DNA from: Variovorax paradoxus
GTDB lineage: Bacteria > Pseudomonadota > Gammaproteobacteria > Burkholderiales > Burkholderiaceae_C
DNA length: 64,000 nt
Assembly (NCBI RefSeq): GCF_902712855.1
Contig: NZ_LR743507.1
Coordinates: forward strand, 372,001-436,000
Direction: 5' to 3'
The notes beneath the pieces were generated by a model. That model made no database searches and was not told the DNA's origin. It saw nothing but the letters and a program-made list of their open reading frames with translations. This document shows, piece by piece, positions 44,946 through 53,847 of this stretch. The position numbers were made by a program, and so were the translations under genes. Position 1 is the stretch's first letter, and each line of letters begins with the position of its first letter.

Positions 44946-44982
44946 ATATGCACACATGCGCGTGTGCGCGTGCGCACACGCG
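44946..44982. promoter_or_regulatory. 37-nt alternating purine-pyrimidine tract with 11-bp dyad
   Basis: From 44946 to 44982 every base alternates purine-pyrimidine, mostly CG/CA/TG steps, the type of sequence that converts to Z-DNA under negative supercoiling. Within it CGCGTGTGCGC-gt-GCGCACACGCG (44959-44982) is a perfect 11-bp inverted repeat. It lies in the divergent promoter of the SET and topB genes, 30 nt before the topB ATG. A TATAGA follows at about 44996. Confidence 0.7.
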
Positions 44983-45011
44983 GGAAGCCGCACAGTATAG
45001 AGAGCCCTTAG

Positions 45012-47975
45012 ATGACAAAGACGTTGGTAATCGCAGAAAAGCCGTCGGTGGCACAGGACATCGTCCGTGCCCTCACGCCGGTGGCCGGCAAATTCGACAA
45101 GCACGACGAGCATTTCGAGAACGACAGCTACGTCGTGACCAGCGCCGTCGGTCACCTGGTCGAGATCCAGGCGCCCGAGGAGTTCGACGTCAAGCGCGGC
45201 AAGTGGAGCTTCGCCAACCTGCCCGTGATCCCGCCGCACTTCGACCTGAAGCCGGTCGACAAGACCAAGACCCGCCTGAACGCGGTGGTCAAGCAGGCCA
45301 AGCGCAAGGACGTGACGCAGCTCATCAACGCCTGCGACGCGGGCCGCGAGGGCGAGCTGATCTTCCGGCTGATCGAGCAGTACGCCGGCGGCAAGTCGGG
45401 GCTGAACAAGCCGGTCAAGCGGCTGTGGCTGCAGTCGATGACGCCGCAGGCCATCCGCGACGGCTTCGACGCGCTGCGCACCGAGAAGCAGATGCAGGGC
45501 CTGGCCGACGCCGCGCGTTCGCGGTCCGAGGCCGACTGGCTGGTGGGCATCAACGGCACGCGCGCCATGACGGCGTTCAATTCGCGCGACGGCGGCTTCT
45601 TCCTGACGACCGTGGGCCGCGTGCAGACGCCCACGCTGTCGGTGGTGGTGGAGCGCGAGGAACAGATTCGCAAGTTCGTCTCGCGCGAGTACTGGGAAAT
45701 CCACGGCAGCTTCGCGGCCGAGGCCGGCAACTACCCGGGCAAGTGGTTCAACCCCGACTGGAAAAAGGCGAACGCGCCGCTACTGGCCAACGGCGAGCCC
45801 GACCCGGAGCAGCGCGCCGACCGCGTATGGAACGAGCAGGAAGCGCGCGCCATCGCCGATGCTTCGCGCGGCAAGCCCGCCACCGTCACCGAAGAAAGCA
45901 AGCCCACCACGCAGGCCTCGCCCGCGCTGTTCGACCTGACCTCGCTGCAGCGCGAGGCCAACGGCCGCTTCGGCTTCAGCGCAAAGACCACGCTGGCGCT
46001 GGCGCAGAGCCTGTACGAACGCCACAAGGCGCTGACCTACCCGCGTACCGATTCGCGCGCGCTGCCGGAGGACTACCTGCCCGTGGTCAAGCAGACCATG
46101 GACATGCTGGCCCACAGCGGCATGAAGCACCTGGCCCCGTTCGCCAAGCAGGCGGTCGACGGCAATTACGTGAAGCCCAACAAGCGCATCTTCGACAACG
46201 CCAAGGTGTCGGATCACTTTGCGATCATCCCGACCCTGCAGGCGCCCAGCGGCCTGAGCGAGGCCGAGCAGAAGCTCTACGACTTCGTGGTGCGGCGCTT
46301 CCTGTCGGTGTTCTTCCCGAGCGCCGAATACCAGGTGACCACGCGCATCAGCACGGTGGAGCAGGGCGGAAAGAAATACCCGTTCCGCACCGACGGCAAG
46401 GTGCTGGTCAAGCCGGGCTGGCTCGCCATCTACGGCAAGGAAGCGCAGGACGACGAGAAGGAAGACGACAAGGACGGCAAGCGCCTCGTGCCGGTGAAGC
46501 CGGGCGAGGTCGTGAAGACCGAGTCGGCCGACATCAAGGGCCTGAAGACGCGCCCGCCGGCACGCTACTCCGAAGCCACGCTGCTCGGCGCCATGGAAGG
46601 CGCGGGCAAGAACATCGACGACGACGAGCTGCGCGAGGCCATGCAGGAAAAGGGCCTGGGCACGCCAGCCACGCGCGCGGCCACCATCGAAGGGCTGATC
46701 GCCGAGAAGTACATGCTGCGCGAAGGCCGCGAGCTCATTCCCACCGCCAAGGCCTTCCAGCTGATGACGCTGCTGCGTGGCCTGGGCGTGGAGGAACTCT
46801 CCAAGGCCGAGCTCACCGGCGAGTGGGAATACAAGCTCGCGCAGATGGAAAAGGGCTCGCTCAGCCGCGACGCCTTCATGCGCGAGATCGCGGCCATGAC
46901 GGAGCACATCGTCAAGAAGGCCAAGGAGTACGACCGCGACACCGTGCCGGGCGACTACTCGACGCTGCAGACGCCGTGCCCCAATTGCGGCGGCATCGTG
47001 CGCGAGAACTACCGCCGCTACGCCTGCACCGGCAAGAGCGGCACGGGTGAGGACGCCTGCGGCTTCTCGTTCGGCAAGTCGCCGGCCGGGCGCACCTTCG
47101 AGGTGGCCGAGGCCGAGGCGCTGCTGCGCGACAAGCACATCGGCCCGCTGGAGGGCTTCCGCTCCAAGGCCGGCTGGCCCTTCACTTCCGAGATCGTCAT
47201 CAAGTTCGACGAGGAGGCGAAGAACTGGAAGCTGGAGTTCGACTTCGGCGACGACAAGAACGCCGACACCGGCGAGATCGTCGACTTCAGCGAGCAGGAC
47301 ACCGTGGGCCCATGCCCGATCTGCGGCGCGCCGGTGTTCGAGCACGGCAGCAACTACGTGTGCGAGAAGTCGGTGCCGACCAACGCCCAGCCCACGCCGA
47401 GCTGCACATTCAAGACCGGCAAGATCATCCTGCAGCAGCCGGTGGAGCGCGCGCAGATGGAAAAGCTGCTCGCCACCGGCAAGACCGACCTGCTCGACAA
47501 GTTCGTGAGCATGCGCACGCGCCGCGCCTTCAAGGCCTTCCTCACATGGAACGCCGAGGAAGGCAAGGTGACCTTCGAGTTCGCGCCGCGCGAGGGCGGC
47601 AGCAAGTTCCCCCCGCGCAAGACCTTCGGCAAGGCCGCGCCGGCCGGCAAGACCGCGGCGGCCAAGAAGGTGGCTGCGAAGAAGACGCCCGCCGCCAAGA
47701 AGGCACCGGCTGCGAAGAAGGCCGCCGCGCCGCGCAAGCCGGGCGCCGGACTGAAGCCCAGCGACTCGCTGGCCGCGGTGATCGGCGCCGAACCGGTGGC
47801 GCGCACCGAGGTCATCAAGAAGCTGTGGGACTACATCAAGGCCAACGGCCTGCAGGACGCGACCAACAAGCGCGCGATCAATGCCGACGCCAAGCTCAAG
47901 CCGGTGTTCGGCAAGGACCAGGTGACGATGTTCGAACTGGCGGGCATCGTGGGCAAGCACCTCTCGGCGCCCTGA
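45012..47975 (+). CDS. topB: DNA topoisomerase III with C-terminal SWIB domain
   Basis: 987-aa type IA topoisomerase that relaxes or decatenates DNA through a 5'-phosphotyrosine. The TOPRIM domain has IAEKPSVAQDI with the metal Glu and NACDAGREGELIFR. The active Tyr343 is in LTYPRTDSR. The C-terminal region (about 655-870) has Cys-containing topoisomerase repeats (CPNCGG, CPICGAPVFEHGSNYVC). A Lys/Ala linker (about 877-908, AAKKVAAKK-type) leads to a SWIB/MDM2 domain, about 911-987, from GLKPSDSLAAVIG to VTMFELAGIVGKHL. It is longer than E. coli TopB (about 650 aa) because of these additions. It is divergent from the SET gene. Confidence 0.95.
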   Translation: MTKTLVIAEKPSVAQDIVRALTPVAGKFDKHDEHFENDSYVVTSAVGHLVEIQAPEEFDVKRGKWSFANLPVIPPHFDLKPVDKTKTRLNAVVKQAKRKDVTQLINACDAGREGELIFRLIEQYAGGKSGLNKPVKRLWLQSMTPQAIRDGFDALRTEKQMQGLADAARSRSEADWLVGINGTRAMTAFNSRDGGFFLTTVGRVQTPTLSVVVEREEQIRKFVSREYWEIHGSFAAEAGNYPGKWFNPDWKKANAPLLANGEPDPEQRADRVWNEQEARAIADASRGKPATVTEESKPTTQASPALFDLTSLQREANGRFGFSAKTTLALAQSLYERHKALTYPRTDSRALPEDYLPVVKQTMDMLAHSGMKHLAPFAKQAVDGNYVKPNKRIFDNAKVSDHFAIIPTLQAPSGLSEAEQKLYDFVVRRFLSVFFPSAEYQVTTRISTVEQGGKKYPFRTDGKVLVKPGWLAIYGKEAQDDEKEDDKDGKRLVPVKPGEVVKTESADIKGLKTRPPARYSEATLLGAMEGAGKNIDDDELREAMQEKGLGTPATRAATIEGLIAEKYMLREGRELIPTAKAFQLMTLLRGLGVEELSKAELTGEWEYKLAQMEKGSLSRDAFMREIAAMTEHIVKKAKEYDRDTVPGDYSTLQTPCPNCGGIVRENYRRYACTGKSGTGEDACGFSFGKSPAGRTFEVAEAEALLRDKHIGPLEGFRSKAGWPFTSEIVIKFDEEAKNWKLEFDFGDDKNADTGEIVDFSEQDTVGPCPICGAPVFEHGSNYVCEKSVPTNAQPTPSCTFKTGKIILQQPVERAQMEKLLATGKTDLLDKFVSMRTRRAFKAFLTWNAEEGKVTFEFAPREGGSKFPPRKTFGKAAPAGKTAAAKKVAAKKTPAAKKAPAAKKAAAPRKPGAGLKPSDSLAAVIGAEPVARTEVIKKLWDYIKANGLQDATNKRAINADAKLKPVFGKDQVTMFELAGIVGKHLSAP

Positions 47976-47977
47976 AC

Positions 47978-48955
47978 ATGCAGCGCAGGCACTTTCATGC
48001 GGGCGTCGCGATCGCACTGCTGGGCGCCGCCGGCCTGGCGCAGGCGGCGGCGTGGCCCGACAAGCCCGTGAAGCTGGTCGTGCCCTTTCCGCCGGGGCAG
48101 GCCACCGACATCTTCGCCCGCGCCGTGGCCGAGCAGCTCGGCAAGCGGCTGGGCCAGCCGGTGATCATCGACAACAAGGCCGGTGCCGGCAGCAACATCG
48201 GCACCGAGTTCGTAGTGCGCGCGCAGCCCGACGGCTACACGCTGGTGGTGGCCGGCAGCGCGATGGCGGTGAACCAGACGCTCTATGCCAAGCCGGGCTT
48301 CGACCCGCGCAAGGACCTCGCGGGCATCTCGCTGATCGCCAAGGTGCCGCTGGTGTTCCTGGCCACGCCCGAGAGCGGTATCCGCACGCTGGCCGACCTC
48401 ACCGCGCGCGCCAAGGCCGAGCCCGGCCGGCTGAGCTATGCGAGTGCCGGCATCGGCGGCACGCAGCACCTGTCGGGCGAGATGTACAAGGCGGCGGCGC
48501 ATGTGTTCATCACGCACATTCCGTACCGCGGCAGCGGCCCGGCGCAGTCGGATTTCCTGGGCAACCAGGTGCCGCTGATGATCGACTCGGTGACGGCCGC
48601 GCTGCCGCACATCAAGTCGGGCAAGGCGGTGCCGCTGGCCGTGACCTCGGCCACGCGCTCGTCGCAACTGCCCGACGTGCCCACGGTGCGCGAGAGCGGC
48701 GTGGCCGGCACGAAGAACTTCGAGGCCGTGGGCTGGCTCGGCCTGATGGCGCCGCGCGGCACGCCGCCCGAGATCGTCGAGCGCCTGAACCACGAGGTGA
48801 CCGACATCCTGAAGAGCGAGCAGATGGCGCGCTTCATCCGCGAGCGCGGCTCCGAGCCCGCACCGACCACGGCGGCCGAGTTCGACCGCTTCGTGGCGAG
48901 CGAGATCGGGGTGTGGGGTGCGGCGGTGAAGGCATCGGGCGCCAAGCCCGAGTAA
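47978..48955 (+). CDS. Bug/TctC family solute-binding protein
   Basis: 325-aa periplasmic receptor of the tripartite tricarboxylate transporter (Bug) family. The signal peptide ends near LAQAAA. WPDKPVKLVVPFPPGQATDI, then IIDNKAGAGSNIGTEFV and THIPYRGSGPAQSD, are family signatures. The ATG is 2 nt after the topB stop, but the function is unrelated. No TctA/TctB membrane genes are nearby, so it is an orphan receptor, as is common in Burkholderiales. Ligands are usually carboxylates; this one is unknown. Confidence 0.92.
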   Translation: MQRRHFHAGVAIALLGAAGLAQAAAWPDKPVKLVVPFPPGQATDIFARAVAEQLGKRLGQPVIIDNKAGAGSNIGTEFVVRAQPDGYTLVVAGSAMAVNQTLYAKPGFDPRKDLAGISLIAKVPLVFLATPESGIRTLADLTARAKAEPGRLSYASAGIGGTQHLSGEMYKAAAHVFITHIPYRGSGPAQSDFLGNQVPLMIDSVTAALPHIKSGKAVPLAVTSATRSSQLPDVPTVRESGVAGTKNFEAVGWLGLMAPRGTPPEIVERLNHEVTDILKSEQMARFIRERGSEPAPTTAAEFDRFVASEIGVWGAAVKASGAKPE

Positions 48956-48962
48956 CGAAGCC

Positions 48963-49898
48963 TCAGGCCGAGGCCTGCACCGGCACCGCCGGCGCTTCCG
49001 CCGCGCGGTCGACCTCCGCGAGCAGCCAGCTGCGGAAATGATCGAGCGTGGCCAGTTGGCCGCGCCCTTCGGGATAGCAGAACCAGTAGCCCTCGTTGCC
49101 GCGGTAGCCGCCGCCGGGCAGGGGCTCGTCCACCAGCCCCGAGGCGATCTCGTCCTGCACCAGGCAGCGCGGGACCAGCGCCACGCCCATGCCGACCATC
49201 ACCGCGCGGATCATGGTCTGGAACTGGTCGAACTGCGGACCCGCCAGCGGATCGAGCCCGCGCACGCCGTGCGCCTCGCGCCACTGCACCCATGACTGCG
49301 GCACCGTCACATGGCGCAGCAGCGTGCAGCGGGCCACGTCCTGCGGCGTGCGGATGGCCACCTCGGCCTGGCCCGCGCGAGGCGCGATCAGCGCCACGTC
49401 CTGCCCCGCGAGGTAGTGCGAACGGGCGCCGGGCCAGTGGCCGTCGCCGAACAGGATGGCGCAGTCGAGCTCGGGCCGCTCGAAGTCGTAGCCGTGCACG
49501 AAGGGCACGAAATGCAGGGTGACCTGCGGGTGCAGCCGCTGGAAGTCGGGCAGCCGCGGAATCAGCCATTTGGCGCCGAAGGTCGGCAGCGTCGACAGGT
49601 GCAATGCGCCGCCGCCGTCGCCGCTGGTGATGAGTTCCAGCGTCGCGGCCTCCAGCTGCGCGAGCAGGGCGCGCACCGCCTTCTCGTAGCGCTCGCCGGC
49701 CGGCGTGAGCGCCAGGCGCTTGCGGCTGCGCTCGAACAGCGGCGCACCGATCCAGCGCTCGAGCTCCTGCACCTGCTTGCTGACCGCGCCCTGCGTGAGG
49801 TGCAGCGCCTCGGCCGCACGCGAGACGCCGCCGAAGCGCACCACGGTGGAAAAGGCACGCAACAGGTTCAGGGGAGGGTTGAGACGGCGCAGCGACAT
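48963..49898 (-). CDS. LysR family regulator (GcvA-like)
   Basis: 311-aa LysR regulator. The helix-turn-helix is at about 8-65, with FSTVVRFGGVSRAAEALHLT and GAVSKQVQELE. The opening RRLNPPLNLLRAF resembles GcvA-type members. The effector domain has SYWLAGQDVALIAP-like text. It is divergent from the second TctC gene (50011), with an ATTC-N7-GAAT dyad between the two, so it most likely controls that gene and perhaps the formylglutamate hydrolase. Confidence 0.92.
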   Translation of the reverse strand: MSLRRLNPPLNLLRAFSTVVRFGGVSRAAEALHLTQGAVSKQVQELERWIGAPLFERSRKRLALTPAGERYEKAVRALLAQLEAATLELITSGDGGGALHLSTLPTFGAKWLIPRLPDFQRLHPQVTLHFVPFVHGYDFERPELDCAILFGDGHWPGARSHYLAGQDVALIAPRAGQAEVAIRTPQDVARCTLLRHVTVPQSWVQWREAHGVRGLDPLAGPQFDQFQTMIRAVMVGMGVALVPRCLVQDEIASGLVDEPLPGGGYRGNEGYWFCYPEGRGQLATLDHFRSWLLAEVDRAAEAPAVPVQASA

Positions 49899-49915
49899 GG
49901 CGGGATGCCCATTAA

Positions 49916-49936
49916 AACATTCCAGATCAGAATGTT
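49916..49936. promoter_or_regulatory. Candidate LysR operator, dyad AACATTC-N7-GAATGTT
   Basis: Perfect 7-bp arms with a 7-nt spacer contain the T-N11-A core of LysR-type sites (ATTC-N7-GAAT). It lies 18 nt upstream of the LysR start and 75 nt upstream of the TctC ATG at 50011, in the shared promoter space. Confidence 0.65.
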
Positions 49937-50010
49937 AGCTGGTCTATCCTTTGCTTCCAGTGAAGGAGCAAATCGCCTTTTCACCCTCAATGCACACTGG
50001 AATACACCCC

Positions 50011-50973
50011 ATGCAACGTCGTCACTTCATCTCCACGCTGGCCGCTGCTTCTATCCTTCCTGGAATATCCTTCGCGCAGGGCAAGCCGATCCGTCTGGTC
50101 GTCCCGTTCCCGCCTGGCGGCGCCACCGACATCACCGCGCGCGTGCTCGGCGAGCCGGTCGCCAAGATCCTGCAGCAGCCCGTGGTCATCGACAACCGCG
50201 CCGGCGCCGGCGGCTCCATCGGCATGGCCGAACTGGCCCGCGCCACGCCGGACGGCCTGACCTTCGGCATCGCCACGCTGTCCACGCACGGCGTGAACCC
50301 GGCCGTGTACCAGAAGCTGCCCTACGACCCGATCAAGGGCTTCGCGCCGGTCACCGAGATCGTCAAGGCGCCGGGCGTGATCGTCATCAACCCGTCGAAG
50401 CTGCCCGTGGCCAATTTCGCCGAGCTGGTGAAGTACCTCAAGGCCAACCCCGGCAAGGTGTCGTATGCGACGCCGGGCAACGGCACCATCGGCCACATGT
50501 GGGGCGAGCTGTTCAAGAGCAGCACCGGAACCTCGATGGTGCACATCCCCTACCGCGGTGCGGGCCCGGCCATCAACGACGTGCTGGCGGGCGAAGTGCC
50601 GGTGTACTTCGACCAGGTGGCCTCGTCGCTGCCGCACGTGAAGGCGGGCAAGCTGAAGGCGCTGGCGGTGTCTTGGGGCGGCCGCCTCGACGTGCTGCCC
50701 GACGTGCCGACCTACGCCGAGCTCGGCTACCCGGCCAACAACGACCCGTCGTGGTTCGGCATGGTGGCGCCCGCGGGCACGCCGGCCGAACTGGTGCTGC
50801 GCATGCAGCAGGCGGTGGCCACGGCACTGAAGGACGCCTCGGTGCGCGAGCGCCTGTCGCTGCAGGGCCTCTACGCCTCGGGCACCACGCCGGCGCAGTT
50901 CACCAAGCAGATCGCCAGCGAGATCGAGAAGATGAAGAAGGTGGCCGAATTCGCACGCGTGCGACTGGACTGA
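50011..50973 (+). CDS. Bug/TctC family solute-binding protein (second)
   Basis: 320-aa Bug receptor with a Tat-like or Sec signal MQRRHFISTLAAASILPGIS. KPIRLVVPFPPGGATDITAR, VVIDNRAGAGGSIGMAELAR and VHIPYRGAGPAINDVLAGEV are the family blocks. ATG 50011 begins the MQRRHF pattern shared with the first copy; a start 20 codons upstream is less likely. It lies upstream of the formylglutamate amidohydrolase-like gene by 13 nt, suggesting co-transcription, and is under the divergent LysR protein. The ligand is unknown. Confidence 0.93.
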   Translation: MQRRHFISTLAAASILPGISFAQGKPIRLVVPFPPGGATDITARVLGEPVAKILQQPVVIDNRAGAGGSIGMAELARATPDGLTFGIATLSTHGVNPAVYQKLPYDPIKGFAPVTEIVKAPGVIVINPSKLPVANFAELVKYLKANPGKVSYATPGNGTIGHMWGELFKSSTGTSMVHIPYRGAGPAINDVLAGEVPVYFDQVASSLPHVKAGKLKALAVSWGGRLDVLPDVPTYAELGYPANNDPSWFGMVAPAGTPAELVLRMQQAVATALKDASVRERLSLQGLYASGTTPAQFTKQIASEIEKMKKVAEFARVRLD

Positions 50974-50986
50974 GCCCGGCCTGCCT

Positions 50987-51859
50987 ATGCATCCAGTACT
51001 GAAACTGATCCAGACCCGCGCCCAGGTGACAAGCGTCGCCGGGCAGACGCCGCTCGTGCTCGACTCCCCGCACAGCGGCACCGTGTACCCGGAGGACTTC
51101 GGCACGGTGCGCGAGCTCGCGACGCTGCGCCGCGCCGAGGACACGCACGTCGAGAAGCTCTACGCCTTCGCGCCCGACCTGGGCGCGGCCTGGGTCGAGG
51201 CGCATTTCCCGCGCAGCTACCTCGACGCCAACCGCGACACCACCGAGATCGACACCACGATGCTCGACGGCGAGTGGACCGACCCCGTCTCCACCGACCC
51301 GCGCGTGCTGTCGAAGGTGCGCCTGGGCAAGGGCCTGATCTGGAAGCTCACCGACGAAGGCCTGCCGATCTACGACCGGCAGTTGCCGGTGGAAGAGGTT
51401 CGCCAGCGCATCGACAGCTGCTGGCGCCCGTACCACGCCGCCGTGGCGCAGGCGGTGGACGAGGCGCACGCGCGCCACGGCTACAGCATCCACATCAACT
51501 GCCATTCGATGCCGGCCATCGCGGCCAGCCACGCCACCGACTTTCCCGGCCTGGCGCATGCCGACTTCGTGATCGGCGACCGCGACGGCAGCACCGCCGA
51601 CCCGGCGCTGTCGCAGAAGATCTGCGCGCACCTGCGCGCCTTCGGCTACAGCGTCGACTACAACCACCCGTACAAGGGCGTGGAGCTGGTGCGCCGCCAC
51701 GGCAAGCCGGCCGTGAACCGGCACAGCATCCAGGTGGAGATCAACCGCAAGCTCTACATGGACGAGGCTACGCTGGCGCTCGACGAGGCCGGCGCGGCGC
51801 GGCTGCAGGGCCACCTGCGCTCGATGGTCGAGATGCTGCTGGCCACCGATCCGCGCTGA
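50987..51859 (+). CDS. N-formylglutamate amidohydrolase family protein
   Basis: 290-aa metal-dependent hydrolase of the HutG/FGase family, which removes formyl from N-formylglutamate, the last step of one histidine degradation route. Motifs are LVLDSPHSGTVYPEDF (metal His), YLDANRDTTEID, INCHSMP and NHPYKGVELVRRHG, followed by SIQVEINRKLYMDE near the end. No other hut gene is present. Its pairing with a Bug receptor suggests a related N-acyl amino acid or carboxylate as the real substrate. The exact reaction is not certain. Confidence 0.87.
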   Translation: MHPVLKLIQTRAQVTSVAGQTPLVLDSPHSGTVYPEDFGTVRELATLRRAEDTHVEKLYAFAPDLGAAWVEAHFPRSYLDANRDTTEIDTTMLDGEWTDPVSTDPRVLSKVRLGKGLIWKLTDEGLPIYDRQLPVEEVRQRIDSCWRPYHAAVAQAVDEAHARHGYSIHINCHSMPAIAASHATDFPGLAHADFVIGDRDGSTADPALSQKICAHLRAFGYSVDYNHPYKGVELVRRHGKPAVNRHSIQVEINRKLYMDEATLALDEAGAARLQGHLRSMVEMLLATDPR

Positions 51860-52738
51860 TCAGGCCGTGGCGGGCGCGAAGTCGGTCGACACCGACAGCG
51901 CCTCCCACGCCTTGATCTCCTCCTGCAGCGCGCCGAGCTTCTCGCGCACCACTTTCATCGCGTCGGGACCGAGCAGCAGGTGCGCGGGCGGGTTGGCCGT
52001 TTCGGTGATGCGGATCATGGCGCGCGCGGCCTTCACCGGGTCGCCCGCCTGCTTGCCGCTGCGCGCCAGGCGTGCCGCGCGCACCGGGCCCATCACCGGC
52101 GCGTAGTCGGCGATGTCCTGCGGCGCACGCACCATCGAGCGGCCCGCCCAGTCGGTGCGGAAGCCGCCGGGCTCCACCGCCGTCACGTGAATGCCGAAGC
52201 TCGCCACCTCCTTGCCCAGCGTCTCGCTGATGCCCTCGAGCGCGAACTTGCTGCCGTGGTAATAGCCCAGCCCCGGAAAGGTCACGATGCCGCCCATCGA
52301 GGTGATGTTGAGGATGTGGCCGCGGCGGCGCGCGCGCATGAACGGCAGCACCGCCTTGCCCACGGCCACGGCGCCGAACACGTTCACCTCGAACTGCCGG
52401 CGAAGCTGGTCGAGCGTCGATTCCTCGACCGTGCCTTCGTGGCCGTAGCCGGCGTTGTTGACCAGCACGTCGATGGCGCCGACCGATGCCTCGACCTCGG
52501 CCACCACGCGCGGCACCTCGGCGTCGTGCGTCACGTCGAGCAGGCGGCCGAAGGAGCGGCCGGGCTGCAGCGCATCGAATTCCGCACGCGCGGCCTCGCT
52601 GCGCAGCGTGCCCACCACGCGATGGCCGGCGGCCAGCGCCTCCTGCGCGAGCGCGCGGCCGAAGCCGCTGCTGACGCCGGTGATGAACCAGGTCCTTGGC
52701 GAAGAAGAAGAAGAAGAAAAGGTCGGGGAGGCGGTCAT
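51860..52738 (-). CDS. SDR family oxidoreductase
   Basis: 292-aa short-chain dehydrogenase. The N-terminal Ser-rich stretch (SSSSSS, from a GAA-type microsatellite read on the other strand) precedes WFITGVSSGFGRALAQEAL, the cofactor loop. NNAGYG, NITSMGG and YHGSK are the catalytic set. The Rossmann text TLRSEAARAEF fits the classical group that includes many uncharacterised ketoreductases. It is divergent from a LysR gene starting at 52864, the common arrangement for a LysR-controlled enzyme. The substrate is unknown. Confidence 0.88.
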   Translation of the reverse strand: MTASPTFSSSSSSPRTWFITGVSSGFGRALAQEALAAGHRVVGTLRSEAARAEFDALQPGRSFGRLLDVTHDAEVPRVVAEVEASVGAIDVLVNNAGYGHEGTVEESTLDQLRRQFEVNVFGAVAVGKAVLPFMRARRRGHILNITSMGGIVTFPGLGYYHGSKFALEGISETLGKEVASFGIHVTAVEPGGFRTDWAGRSMVRAPQDIADYAPVMGPVRAARLARSGKQAGDPVKAARAMIRITETANPPAHLLLGPDAMKVVREKLGALQEEIKAWEALSVSTDFAPATA

Positions 52739-52863
52739 GCGATGTCCTTGGAAAGGGATGGAAGCAGCGATGACCCGACTGTGCGCGCGCCGCATGGCTT
52801 TGATAATCCGCCCAATCGACGAAGCACCTTGAAGCTTTTCTTCAAGATCAACCGGAACCCGCC

Positions 52864-53805
52864 ATGCGCCAGGACCAGCTCGACGGACTCGTCACTTTCA
52901 TGGCCGTGGCCGAGACCCGCGGCTTCTCGGCCGCCGCGGTGCGCCTGGGCGTCTCGCCCTCTGCCGTGAGCCAGGCGGTGCGGCTGCTCGAGAAGCGCGT
53001 GGGCGTGCCGCTGTTCAACCGCACCACACGCAGCGTGAACCTCACCGAAGCCGGCGCCCGCTTCCTCGAACGCATCCGCCCAGCGGTGCAGGAACTGGCC
53101 TCGGCTTCCGACGAGCTCAGCGACAGCGCCGAACGCCCCTCGGGCCTGCTGCGGCTCACGGTGCCGCGAGCGGCCTATCTCTTCGTGCTGCAGCCGGTGC
53201 TCGCGGACTTCCTGCGCACGTACCCGCAGATCGACGTGGAGGTGTCGATCGACAGCGCGCTGGTCGACATCGTGGGCCGGGGCTTCGACGCCGGCATCCG
53301 CTTCGGCGGCATGGTCGAGCGCGACATGGTGGCGGTGACGGTGGGCGCGCCGCTGGCCAACAGCATCGTCGCCGCGCCGCGCTACCTGGCCGCGCGCGGC
53401 ACGCCGGTCCATCCGCGCGAACTGCTGGCGCACGACTGCATCGGCTTCCGCTTCGAGAGCTCGGGCCAGCTGGAGCGCTGGGCGTTCGAGAAGGACGGCC
53501 AGGCCATCACGCTGGCCGTGAGCGGGCGCCTGGTGATGAACGACGTGGCGGTGATGCTCGATGCGGCGGTGGACGGCATCGGCATCGCCAACCTCATCAG
53601 CAGCTACACCGAGCGCCACATCGCCGACGGCCGGCTGGTACAGCTGCTGGCCGACTGGTCCACGCCACTGCCCGACCTGACGCTGTACTACCCCGACCGC
53701 CGCCGCGTACCGCCCAAGCTGCGCGCCCTCATCGGCCACCTGCGCGCAACAACCCTGGCGACGACGGGCGTGTTGTTACAGGACCGGCACGGCAGCGGCC
53801 TATAG
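52864..53805 (+). CDS. LysR family transcriptional regulator
   Basis: 313-aa LysR protein with an N-terminal helix-turn-helix: FMAVAETRGFSAAAVRLGVS and PSAVSQAVRLLEKRVG. The effector domain has LRLTVPRAAYLFVLQPVLAD and RGFDAGIRFGGMVERDMVAV, typical of the CrgA-like group. The 125-bp space to the SDR gene is the shared control region. It probably regulates that SDR. The effector is not predictable. Confidence 0.92.
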   Translation: MRQDQLDGLVTFMAVAETRGFSAAAVRLGVSPSAVSQAVRLLEKRVGVPLFNRTTRSVNLTEAGARFLERIRPAVQELASASDELSDSAERPSGLLRLTVPRAAYLFVLQPVLADFLRTYPQIDVEVSIDSALVDIVGRGFDAGIRFGGMVERDMVAVTVGAPLANSIVAAPRYLAARGTPVHPRELLAHDCIGFRFESSGQLERWAFEKDGQAITLAVSGRLVMNDVAVMLDAAVDGIGIANLISSYTERHIADGRLVQLLADWSTPLPDLTLYYPDRRRVPPKLRALIGHLRATTLATTGVLLQDRHGSGL

Positions 53806-53847
53806 TGGGCCGTCAACGATCGTCATCAACCACCCATGGAGTTTCAA

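Noticed and set aside
45780..48017. 745-codon antisense frame to topB
   Set aside because: topB has intact domains throughout on the plus strand. The antisense has no motif and shadow-like composition.
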